From the IMG/VR virus record IMGVR_UViG_3300047316_000726, positions 1-64,000 of that record: a stretch of DNA of 64,000 nucleotides, one strand, 5' to 3'. This DNA is from a virus. Shown piece after piece: positions 25,069-32,647 of this stretch; the stretch's first letter is position 1; the number at the start of each line of letters is the position of its first letter. The notes under the pieces were generated by a model, which was not told the origin of the DNA, did not search any database, and was given only the letters and a program-made list of their open reading frames with translations. A program made the translations under genes and the position numbers.

Positions 25069-25614
25069 CTAGGCGATGATGTACTCGTGGGCTTCGAACG
25101 ACACCGGCAGCAACGCCTCTGTCCGTTCCGCTGTGGACTCGACTTCGCTGTCACTCCACCGGATCCAGGGCTCGCCGCCCTCACCGACCTGGAATCCACC
25201 GTTCTCGATCCCACCGGAACCACAGGTGCGGTCGGCGTGAATGCGGGCCCGGATCGCGTCCTGCAGCGCGTACAGCGCGTCTTGGACGTCCTCGGCGTAC
25301 GGGGCGGATGACCGGATCAGGCATAGCATCTCGACCGAATGGGAGACCCGCTTCAACCCTGCGGTGGCCCCACCGAAGCCCACACGGGACTCCACGCCGG
25401 GCTTCAAGAAGAAGAACATCTGACAGCCGATCCCCGTGCCCGGTGCGCCGAGGAAGTAGTCGGCTTGGTCGAAACGTTTTGGCTTGGCGCGGCGGACCGC
25501 GCCCATCGTCAGCCCCGGCACGCTCAACGCGGGTGTGCGGTAGGAGTGGGACTTCCAATCGTAGGCGCCACCGAAGTAGACGCACAGCTGGTTGACGACA
25601 CTGACCGCCGTCAT
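25069..25614 (-). CDS. Head-tail/tail-terminator region protein
   Basis: 181 aa from ATG 25614 with GAGGTG upstream; a longer frame reaches into the preceding gene. Position after the head-tail connector and before the tail tube, and size, fit the tail terminator or neck slot. Sequence alone (HADRTCGSGG, then PWIRWSDSEVES) is not diagnostic. Confidence 0.6.
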   Translation of the reverse strand: MTAVSVVNQLCVYFGGAYDWKSHSYRTPALSVPGLTMGAVRRAKPKRFDQADYFLGAPGTGIGCQMFFFLKPGVESRVGFGGATAGLKRVSHSVEMLCLIRSSAPYAEDVQDALYALQDAIRARIHADRTCGSGGIENGGFQVGEGGEPWIRWSDSEVESTAERTEALLPVSFEAHEYIIA

Positions 25615-25663
25615 CACCTCACCCCGATTCCCGTGGCGTGAGAAGGACAACTGACAGGCAGCG

Positions 25664-26557
25664 TCAGATGGTGCGCCGGTAGCGCTGAAGCAGTTGCTGC
25701 GCTTCGAAAACCAGCCCCGAGCCGTCTTTGCGAGAGTCGGCCAGTCGAGTGGACACACCGCCGCGCATGTCGGGGAACGCGTCCTCCGCGCTGGTGTCCG
25801 GTCGCATGAGCATCGCGATCGCGTAGTACGCGGTGGCTTGCGTAATGTCGTCGCCGGCCGCCGTCAACCGCACCGGGCCTGCCGTCGACGAGTGCGAGTT
25901 GAGCAGGCCTGCCGCCAGCGGCACTGTCGCGGCCCCAGTTGTCGGAGTCCAGGTGGTCGCCACGTACACGGTCTCGTCCGAGCCCGGGTCGTAGATCCGC
26001 AGCGGTTGCCCCGGTTGGATACCGATCGCATCCATCACCGGCAGCGCGACAGCGGACGCGGTCACATTGGTGGCGAGCAACGTGTTGGCGAACCCGGCGG
26101 TGTAGTTCCAGATGGTGTACAGCTCGGCGCCGGGCGCGGGAGGCCCGAACTGCAGCGAACCCGACCACTGCGATGTGCCCGCCTGGAGATCGACGACGAC
26201 GTTGCGCAGGTCCTCGACGAACACCGACGGGTTGAGATAGGTGCTGATCTGCCCCATCGTCCGGCCGTACCCGACCGACTGCACCGAGATGACCGGGATG
26301 TGGTCCGGGTGCCACAACAGACGCCCGTACCTGTCTGGGCGCATCCGCTTGTTCTCGACCCTGAGATGGGCGGTGAGCGTGCCGTCCGCGCCGAGTTCGC
26401 AGTGCCCGTCAACGAACTGGGAGGCCATCAACAGGATCTTGTTGAGCACCGACGTCTGGTGCGCCAACTCGGAATCGTTCGAGCGGAGATTCAACAGGTC
26501 CAAGAACGTGGGGTACTCAACGAACTCGCTGGTCGTGATGTACGGGACCGTGAGCAC
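25664..26557 (-). CDS. Head-to-tail connector protein
   Basis: 297 aa. N-terminal helical part (TTSEFVEYPTFLDLLNLRS, NKILLMASQFVDGHCE) resembles gp6/gp15-like connector proteins; the middle beta region is expanded compared with the usual 100-150 aa. C-terminal FEAQQLLQRYRRTI is typical of these connectors. Sits in the expected slot after capsid genes. Confidence 0.65.
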   Translation of the reverse strand: MLTVPYITTSEFVEYPTFLDLLNLRSNDSELAHQTSVLNKILLMASQFVDGHCELGADGTLTAHLRVENKRMRPDRYGRLLWHPDHIPVISVQSVGYGRTMGQISTYLNPSVFVEDLRNVVVDLQAGTSQWSGSLQFGPPAPGAELYTIWNYTAGFANTLLATNVTASAVALPVMDAIGIQPGQPLRIYDPGSDETVYVATTWTPTTGAATVPLAAGLLNSHSSTAGPVRLTAAGDDITQATAYYAIAMLMRPDTSAEDAFPDMRGGVSTRLADSRKDGSGLVFEAQQLLQRYRRTI

Positions 26558-26598
26558 CAGCCGTCACCTCCAGCACGTGGTAGCGGCCGCGCTCGGCA

Positions 26599-27117
26599 TC
26601 AGGGGCGTCCCACCACGGATGCCGAGAACGTCACCGACGTCGGGCTGCCGGTGAACGTCCACCCGAACTGGGCCTGGGTGGTGAGGACGCTGGGGACCCA
26701 GATCTGCGTTGCGGTCGCGGTTCCGGACTGGCCGGGGCCGACGTTGACCGACACCGTCCCCGCCGCGGACAGCCCCACCGCGGGCGCCCACATCGGATAC
26801 CACAGGCCGTCCGCGCCCAGCCGGTTGAGGAAGAACTTCACGGTCGGCGAGGTGCCGCCGGTGAACGCGGTGATGCTCAGGTCGACGGCCAGCGCGGTGA
26901 ACGGCGTGGTGAGTACCGTGTCGCCAGCGTTCGGGCTAGACCGTGCCAGCGCCGGGTACGTCAGGGAGTTCTGCGCACCAGACAAGGATGTTGGCCCGAC
27001 GAGGTTGCCTTCGCCGTCGGACAGCACGACAACCGTCGCGGGAGGGGTGGCGGGGTTGGTGGTGCCTTGGGTGACGGCCCGGACGTTGCTGAAGGACGTG
27101 ATGATCGTGGCGGCCAT
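26599..27117 (-). CDS. Phage structural protein, beta-rich, unknown
   Basis: 172 aa, Thr/Ser/Gly-rich beta sequence (GDTVLTTPFTALAVDLSIT, FGWTFTGSPTSVTFSASVV). Overlaps the previous gene by ATGA. Possible head-decoration or tail-knob protein by position. No domain recognised. Confidence 0.6.
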   Translation of the reverse strand: MAATIITSFSNVRAVTQGTTNPATPPATVVVLSDGEGNLVGPTSLSGAQNSLTYPALARSSPNAGDTVLTTPFTALAVDLSITAFTGGTSPTVKFFLNRLGADGLWYPMWAPAVGLSAAGTVSVNVGPGQSGTATATQIWVPSVLTTQAQFGWTFTGSPTSVTFSASVVGRP

Positions 27118-27407
27118 CAGTCACCAGCCGTCGTGGGACGTTCCCACTGGCCGTCCACGCACCCGGCGGAGGTGACGACCTCGGGCCAGCCGTCGGGGAA
27201 GTGCACGCGGCACAGCGGGTTCGGATCCGGATCGGCCGGATCTGCAGCCGGCGGAGTGGTGTCGACACCCTGCTCGTCGACGGGGGTTTCCGGCTCCGGC
27301 TCCGGCTCGACAGGGTCCGGCGCGCTGACCTCGTCCTGGGTAACGTCCACGGCGGGGTCGACGTCGGCTGCCGGAGCGGTCTTGCGGTTGGGTACGCCTC
27401 GTGGCAT
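27117..27407 (-). CDS. Small acidic phage protein, unknown
   Basis: 96 aa from ATG 27407 (AGAGGAG upstream). Starts MPRGVPNRKTAPA, then a long Asp/Pro/Glu/Val low-complexity segment, then a folded-looking C-terminus with two Cys (LCRVHFPDGWPEVVTSAGC). Unknown function between capsid and connector. Confidence 0.55.
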   Translation of the reverse strand: MPRGVPNRKTAPAADVDPAVDVTQDEVSAPDPVEPEPEPETPVDEQGVDTTPPAADPADPDPNPLCRVHFPDGWPEVVTSAGCVDGQWERPTTAGD

Positions 27408-27409
27408 GA

Positions 27410-27676
27410 CTACGACTCCTCTTTCTGACACTGGTTTCCGCATCGTCCGCAGTGGACGAAGAACGAGGCAAACCCGCACTCACTGCAGTGGTAGCCACCG
27501 ACTGCGGCCGCGGTGCCGCTGATGCTCGCCGGGAACGCGCCCTCAGCACGCAGCGCACGCTCGTGGCGCGGGTTGTTCACCTCGACGATCTGGCCCTGGT
27601 ACTTGGTGGAGCGCCCGGTCTGGGCGCCTTCCACCGTGATCCCGCGGCAGGACGAGTCGGGCATACACAGCCGCAT
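27410..27676 (-). CDS. Small zinc-ribbon protein downstream of capsid
   Basis: 88 aa from ATG 27676 (GGGAG upstream). Starts MRLCMPDSSCRGITVEGAQ; C-terminal ribbon CSECGFASFFVHCGRCGNQC with four or more Cys. Zinc binding inferred. Unknown role; small ribbons in this slot occur in actinophages. Confidence 0.6.
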   Translation of the reverse strand: MRLCMPDSSCRGITVEGAQTGRSTKYQGQIVEVNNPRHERALRAEGAFPASISGTAAAVGGYHCSECGFASFFVHCGRCGNQCQKEES

Positions 27677-27709
27677 GGTCGGCTCCCTTTCAGACGCTGA
27701 CACACATCA

Positions 27710-27744
27710 GCCCCGCACCTGTGGAGCTGCGTGAGGTGCGGGGC
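27710..27744 (-). terminator. Terminator hairpin after the capsid gene
   Basis: GCCCCGCACCT and AGGTGCGGGGC form a perfect 11-bp stem with a 13-base loop, directly downstream of the capsid stop on the minus strand. It would limit read-through so that capsid mRNA exceeds downstream messages. Confidence 0.65.
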
Positions 27745-27767
27745 CGATGCGTGGTTGGAGTGGACGG

Positions 27768-29507
27768 TCAGGCGAGCTGAATGCCCCGCACAGCGCCATT
27801 CCAGGCGGGCGCGTAGCAGACGAACGTGCCGAACCAGTACGACGAGGACTCGTAGCTGAACTGCTGGACCGGCCAGTCCATGCCCAGGTAGTCCTGCACG
27901 TTGAACGCTGCCCAGACGTTGCTGACCTGGGTGTCGGGGATCGGCAGGGTGTCGGAGATGATCGCGGAGTTGCCCTGCGGCATCCACGGGTGCACCTCGA
28001 CGTCGACGGTCTTGCCGGTGACCTCGTTGACGATGCTGGAGACGATGGATCCGAGGGTGACGCCGGTGACCTCGTCCTGGGTGACCTTGAACTGGTACGG
28101 GCCGCCCGAGGTGCTCTTGAGCGCGTCGGAGAGCTGCTTGCGGTCGCGGCCGTTCTGCATGATCCGGTCCGGGTCGGCCTTGACCGCGTCGAACATCGCG
28201 GCGAACGCCGTCTGGTACTCCGCACCCGGGTTCGAGGTGGAGAACGTGGTGTTGATGGCGTTGTTGTAGCCGGAGTTGGCGCCGGTGCAGTAGGCCCAGA
28301 TGCCGTCGTAGCCCGCGGCGAATCCGGTGCCGCCGTCGGCGGCCGCCAGGTTCACCGTCGCACCGGACGGGAGGGCGTAGGCGGCGACGCTGGACCCGGA
28401 GGTCGGCAGCGCGCCCTGGAGCGTGATCTTGTTGTAGCCCGAGCGGATCGAGGTGACGAACCAGCGCGCGGCGTCACCCGGGTCCGAGGAACCGGTGCTC
28501 ACGAACATCCTGGCGCCGGTGGCCCCGGCGGGGAGGGTGTAGGTGACGTCGACGACCTGAGTGGACGGTGCGGCCGACACCGCGGCGGAGGTCTGAGAGA
28601 CACCCCAGTCGCCGAGTTCGGCGACGATCTTGACGTACACGTTGGTGGAGACACCGGTGATCGCGGTCTCCCCGGCTGCCGCGGACCGGGCGGTCGCGGT
28701 GCCGATGGTCGGTGCGGCGAGCACACCGACGTACGGGGAGGTGGTGCCGCGCCCGTACAGCATCATGCGCTCTTCCATCAGCATCGAGCTGTAGAGGAGG
28801 TGGGTGCGGGAGACCTGGCGGATGTCCTGGTATCCCTGGCCGGCGTACTGCGCGGACCACGTCACCTCGTCGGAGAGGCTGAACTGCATGTAGGGCAGCG
28901 ACGTGTCGATACCGGCGTAGCTGATCTTCGGGCCACGGTTGTAGTACAGGGCGTTCGAGGAGCCGGACACCGCGAAGTTGTTCTGGGTGGTGTCGACGAT
29001 GCCGGGGTGGACCACACCGACGCCACCGGTGCCGCTACCGGTGAACCCGGTGATGGTCTTGAACCGGTGTGACGTGCCAATCCCGCGCTCGCGTGGGATC
29101 CGGTTGCGGATCGGCGTCGGGCGCGGCGCCAGCTCCTTCATCGGCGCCTCGAGGTCGAACGCGACCGCGCCGGTGGGGATCGGGCTGGTGAGATTGAAAT
29201 CCTTCATCAAGTCAGGCGACGTGGACTTCAGCTGCTCCAGCGAGGCCTGGATGGAGGCCAGGGAGTTCGCGTCCAGTCCCTTGGTCGCCTGCGCGTTGAG
29301 GGTCTTGGTCAGCGCCTCGAACGCGTTGGTCGGCGTAGCGGAGAAGTCGACGCCTTCGGTGCGGAACCGAATGACTTCCTCGCGGGTCAGGTTCTTCTCA
29401 GGGGTTTCGTTGAGCTTCCCGAGGAACCTGTCGAATGTCTTCGACAGCTCAGCGCTGTCCATGTCGCGGCCACCGAACAGAGTGCTCGGGGTCAGTGCCT
29501 GCACCAC
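27768..29507 (-). CDS. Major capsid protein, HK97 fold
   Basis: 579 aa, GTG start with GGAG upstream. N-terminal 110 residues are helical, like an HK97 delta/scaffold segment (SLASIQASLEQLKST). The central region (EAPMKELAPRPTPIRNRIPR, then SDEVTWSAQYAGQGYQD) matches actinophage HK97-type capsids. About residues 290-370 form an inserted Ig-like domain (TYTLPAGATGARMFVSTG). The C-terminus QFSYESSSYWFGTFVCYAPA is typical. Follows the protease gene. Confidence 0.9.
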   Translation of the reverse strand: MVQALTPSTLFGGRDMDSAELSKTFDRFLGKLNETPEKNLTREEVIRFRTEGVDFSATPTNAFEALTKTLNAQATKGLDANSLASIQASLEQLKSTSPDLMKDFNLTSPIPTGAVAFDLEAPMKELAPRPTPIRNRIPRERGIGTSHRFKTITGFTGSGTGGVGVVHPGIVDTTQNNFAVSGSSNALYYNRGPKISYAGIDTSLPYMQFSLSDEVTWSAQYAGQGYQDIRQVSRTHLLYSSMLMEERMMLYGRGTTSPYVGVLAAPTIGTATARSAAAGETAITGVSTNVYVKIVAELGDWGVSQTSAAVSAAPSTQVVDVTYTLPAGATGARMFVSTGSSDPGDAARWFVTSIRSGYNKITLQGALPTSGSSVAAYALPSGATVNLAAADGGTGFAAGYDGIWAYCTGANSGYNNAINTTFSTSNPGAEYQTAFAAMFDAVKADPDRIMQNGRDRKQLSDALKSTSGGPYQFKVTQDEVTGVTLGSIVSSIVNEVTGKTVDVEVHPWMPQGNSAIISDTLPIPDTQVSNVWAAFNVQDYLGMDWPVQQFSYESSSYWFGTFVCYAPAWNGAVRGIQLA

Positions 29508-29539
29508 GGCAGACTCCTTTCTGCGAAGTAGAGAGGGGG

Positions 29540-31414
29540 TTACTTGTCGGCCTTCGCGATCAGCTCGGCCGCGCGCACCCGGTAGCCGTCGGCCAGTCGC
29601 GCGTCGTGGTGCTGGACGTCGGCGGCCTTCGACAGGAGCGCTTCGGCTTCCTTACGAAGGGCGACGGCGTCACTGACCCGTGCGACGGCGGCCTGTGTGG
29701 CGGTTCGGGTGATGACCGGCCCTCCCGGCTCCGGCAGCGACAGCGCCTTCTGCAGGTCGGCCTCCAGCGCCTGGATGCGCTCTTCGGAGGTCTTCGTTGC
29801 GGCGGCGACTGCGCTCTTCACCAGTTCAGTGAGGCGGTTCTGTTCGTCCGTGCCCGGTGTGGGCGCGGTGGTCTTGGTGTCCACAGGGGACTCGGACTTG
29901 GTGGCGTCGGAGGTGGCGGCGAGGTACACCTCGACGACCTCGACACCGTCACTGTCGGGCTCGACGTAGGGCGAGGTGGTCTCGCCGCCGCGGGCTTCGC
30001 CCTGCCACCACCGCAGGAACATCGACAGGGAGCACAGCAACTGGTCGACGTCGCACAGTTCAGGCTGTCCGGCGCGCAGCTCGTCGAGCTCGGCCTTGAT
30101 GACGGCCACGAGGCTGTCGCGGATCGCGGCCAGCTCGGCGGGATCGTGGGTGAGTTCCGAACCCGCGCCGCCTCCAGACTCGGCGGTGTTCTCGCCGTCG
30201 GCCTTGACCAACTCGGCGAGGACTGCCTTCCAGTCGTCCGGTATCAGCGCGCTCTGCCCGAGGCGCTTGGCCTCGGACTTGATGTGCGCCTGGATCTTGT
30301 CCTTGTCGGAGTCCTTGCCGCGGCCGAAGGCCAAGATCGCGTCCTTGAGGTCCTGGACGCTGTCGATCGGGTAGCGGGGCTTCCCGCCGGGCTTCAGTGG
30401 CGGCATCGCACCCTTGGCCACCAGGAGAACCTGGACGTTCTCGGGAATCTCAGCGACCTCGGCCGGGGTCAGGCCGTAGAGCTTGACCAACTGCTCGCTC
30501 CGTGCGACGGCGGCCTTCTCCTCGTCGGTGCCCTGGAACGTGTTCAGCGTCGCGGTGAGGGCATCGAGGAACGTCTTGGAGTCGACGGAGGCCCCGTTGA
30601 AGGTGATCACGTCGCTTGCCGCGGCTCCCACAGGCTCCGTGACCACCGCGGTCACCGGCTCGACCGCTGGTGCGTCGACAACCGGCCCCGGCTCGACGTC
30701 GGAAACCACGGCCTCCGGCGCGGCAACAGCCGGCTCCTCGACCAGCACGGGCTCGACCACGGCCGCGGTCTGCTCGACGACCACGTCCTCGACGACCTCG
30801 GTCACGGTCTCGGCGTCAGGCTCGGCGACCGCCGTGGTGTTCTTCCGCGACACCAGCTTCGCCAGATCGGCAGGAGAGAACTTCGTGGCACCGACGGAAA
30901 TGGTGACCTCATCGGAGGCGGGCTCAACCTCGGCCGGCTCCCAGTGGGCTTCGTTCCCGCCGGCCATCTTGCAGATCGCCAGCTTCGCCGTCGGGTTGCA
31001 CGGCCGGTCGACGTAGCTGATTTCGCAGATGTTGCCGCCGACGATCCACTCCTGACCGTCCCGGACGGTGATGTGCGGGGAGTTGATGCCGATGCTGTAG
31101 CCCTTGAGGACTTTCTTCTCGATGCGGTTCGCCGTTCCCGGATCGACGACGAGGCTCTTGACGTACCAGTCGTCGCCCTGCTCCAGCAGTTCGACACCGA
31201 CACCTGCGGCGACAGGCTGGTGCATCTCCCGCACATTGGCCCACTCGAACCAATCGGGCATCGCCGACTTCAACCACGCGGGGTCGCAGCGCTGTCCGTC
31301 CAGGTCGAGGTCCGCGCCGGTCGCCTTGCCGTACACGAACAGATCACCTGTGACGGGGTCTCGCTCCGTCTTGGTGATGTCCGCCGCGTAGGCGTAGGCG
31401 AGGTTGGTGGTCAT
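29540..31414 (-). CDS. Prohead protease fused to scaffold-like domain
   Basis: 624 aa, ATG with GGAGG upstream. The first 170 residues form a phage prohead-protease domain, with EMHQPVAAGVG providing the catalytic His and KGYSIGINSP the Ser. About residues 170-300 are acidic and Val/Glu-rich low complexity. The remainder is helical and coiled-coil rich and may act as internal scaffold, cleaved after assembly. This fusion replaces separate protease and scaffold genes. Its ribosome binding site is intact beside the IS insertion. Confidence 0.8.
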   Translation of the reverse strand: MTTNLAYAYAADITKTERDPVTGDLFVYGKATGADLDLDGQRCDPAWLKSAMPDWFEWANVREMHQPVAAGVGVELLEQGDDWYVKSLVVDPGTANRIEKKVLKGYSIGINSPHITVRDGQEWIVGGNICEISYVDRPCNPTAKLAICKMAGGNEAHWEPAEVEPASDEVTISVGATKFSPADLAKLVSRKNTTAVAEPDAETVTEVVEDVVVEQTAAVVEPVLVEEPAVAAPEAVVSDVEPGPVVDAPAVEPVTAVVTEPVGAAASDVITFNGASVDSKTFLDALTATLNTFQGTDEEKAAVARSEQLVKLYGLTPAEVAEIPENVQVLLVAKGAMPPLKPGGKPRYPIDSVQDLKDAILAFGRGKDSDKDKIQAHIKSEAKRLGQSALIPDDWKAVLAELVKADGENTAESGGGAGSELTHDPAELAAIRDSLVAVIKAELDELRAGQPELCDVDQLLCSLSMFLRWWQGEARGGETTSPYVEPDSDGVEVVEVYLAATSDATKSESPVDTKTTAPTPGTDEQNRLTELVKSAVAAATKTSEERIQALEADLQKALSLPEPGGPVITRTATQAAVARVSDAVALRKEAEALLSKAADVQHHDARLADGYRVRAAELIAKADK

Positions 31415-31452
31415 GACGTCCTCCAGTGGTGGCCGACAGACCGGCCGAACTA

Positions 31453-32647
31453 GTGGTGCGGCTCAAATCGTCAACCCGGTAATTGATCTTCGCTGGCAGT
31501 GAGGTCAGGCTGGTCCCGTAGATCGAGTGCGGGAGGTGGTTGTGGCTCGTCGTCCAGAGGTGTTCGTCCGGTCGCTGTCGATGGAGGAAGGCCGGAAGCT
31601 GCAGCGGGTGACCAGGACCGCGAAGGACCCGGTCAAGATGCGTCGGGCGATCGTGGTGCTGATGTCCGGCCAAGGGCAGGCGGTCCGGGACATCACGTCA
31701 TTGCTGCAGGTCAGCGACGACTACGTGCGCGATGTGATCCATGCGTTCAACGAGCGGGGGTTCGATGCCCTGAACCCAAAATGGAGCGGCGGGCGACCGA
31801 AGACGATCGGTGAGCAGATCCGTCAGCGGATCTGTCTGATCGCCCGGACGTCTCCCGCCGACTGGGGCATCACCGCGTTCGCGACCTGGTCGCTGTCCAA
31901 GCTGGCCACACATCTGATCGACCGCGGCACCGTCGTGGCGATCAGCCGGGAGACCTTGCGGCGGATCCTGCGTGCCGGTGGTGTGTCGTGGCAGACCACC
32001 ACGACGTGGAAGGCTTCCACCGACCCGGACTTCATCGCCAAGATGCACCGCATCCTTGATCTCTACGATCATCCGCCCACCGATGGCCGGGTGGTGTGCG
32101 TGGACGAGTTCGGACCGCTGAACCTGATGCCACGTAAGGGAAAAGCCTGGCGATTACGCGGCAAGCCGCGGCGGCTGCGGGCGACCTACAACCGCAACGA
32201 CGGCGTGATGCACATGCTCGCCGCCCTCGACCTGGCCACCGGCAAGATCTTCTACCGGATCCGTTCCCGCAAACGCCACCGCGAGTTCCTCGACCTGCTC
32301 AAGACCCTGCGGGCACGCTGGCCCGGGGAGAAGCTCTACGTTATCGCCGACAACTTCTCCCCGCATCGCCACCCGAAGGTCCGCGCGTGGTGCGCCGACC
32401 ACCACGTCGAGTTGGTGTTCCTGCCGACCTACGGGTCGTGGTTGAACTGGATCGAGGCCGAGTTCGCCGCGCTGCGGTACTTCGCCCTCAACGGCACCGA
32501 CCACCGCACCCACACCGAACAGAATGCCGCGATCGAGGCCTACATCCGCTGGCGCAACGCCCGCACCCACCCCAAGACCGGATTCGCCACCGACTCACCC
32601 ATCCGAACCTGGACCCATTACCCGGTCAAGGCTGCGTGACACGCCAC
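31453..32647 (+). mobile_element. IS630-family insertion sequence (CTAG target, TA duplication)
   Basis: 1195 bp bounded by the dinucleotide TA at 31451-31452 and 32648-32649. Imperfect terminal inverted repeats share TAGTGG.G at the tips and an inner CCGG.GTAAT-type block (left 31475-31483; right complement of about 32617-32624). It carries one transposase gene, opposite in direction to the phage late operon. The empty site reads AACTAGGAG, the CTAG target favoured by this family. Confidence 0.85.
31542..32639 (+). CDS. IS630-family DDE transposase
   Basis: 365 aa from GTG 31542, chosen because GGGAGG lies 5 bp upstream. N-terminal HTH (IVVLMSGQGQAVRDITSLLQ, then VSDDYVRDVIHAFNERG). Catalytic triad DDE visible as VCVDEFGPL, VIADNFSPH and LNWIEAEFAALR. 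Length is normal for the family and the frame is intact, so the element may still be active. Confidence 0.93.
   Translation: MARRPEVFVRSLSMEEGRKLQRVTRTAKDPVKMRRAIVVLMSGQGQAVRDITSLLQVSDDYVRDVIHAFNERGFDALNPKWSGGRPKTIGEQIRQRICLIARTSPADWGITAFATWSLSKLATHLIDRGTVVAISRETLRRILRAGGVSWQTTTTWKASTDPDFIAKMHRILDLYDHPPTDGRVVCVDEFGPLNLMPRKGKAWRLRGKPRRLRATYNRNDGVMHMLAALDLATGKIFYRIRSRKRHREFLDLLKTLRARWPGEKLYVIADNFSPHRHPKVRAWCADHHVELVFLPTYGSWLNWIEAEFAALRYFALNGTDHRTHTEQNAAIEAYIRWRNARTHPKTGFATDSPIRTWTHYPVKAA

Noticed and set aside
29435-31453. Plus-strand frame of 672 codons opposite the prohead protease
   Set aside because: Gly/Arg/Asp-rich antisense sequence of the protease-scaffold gene, which has clear motifs; no start signal.
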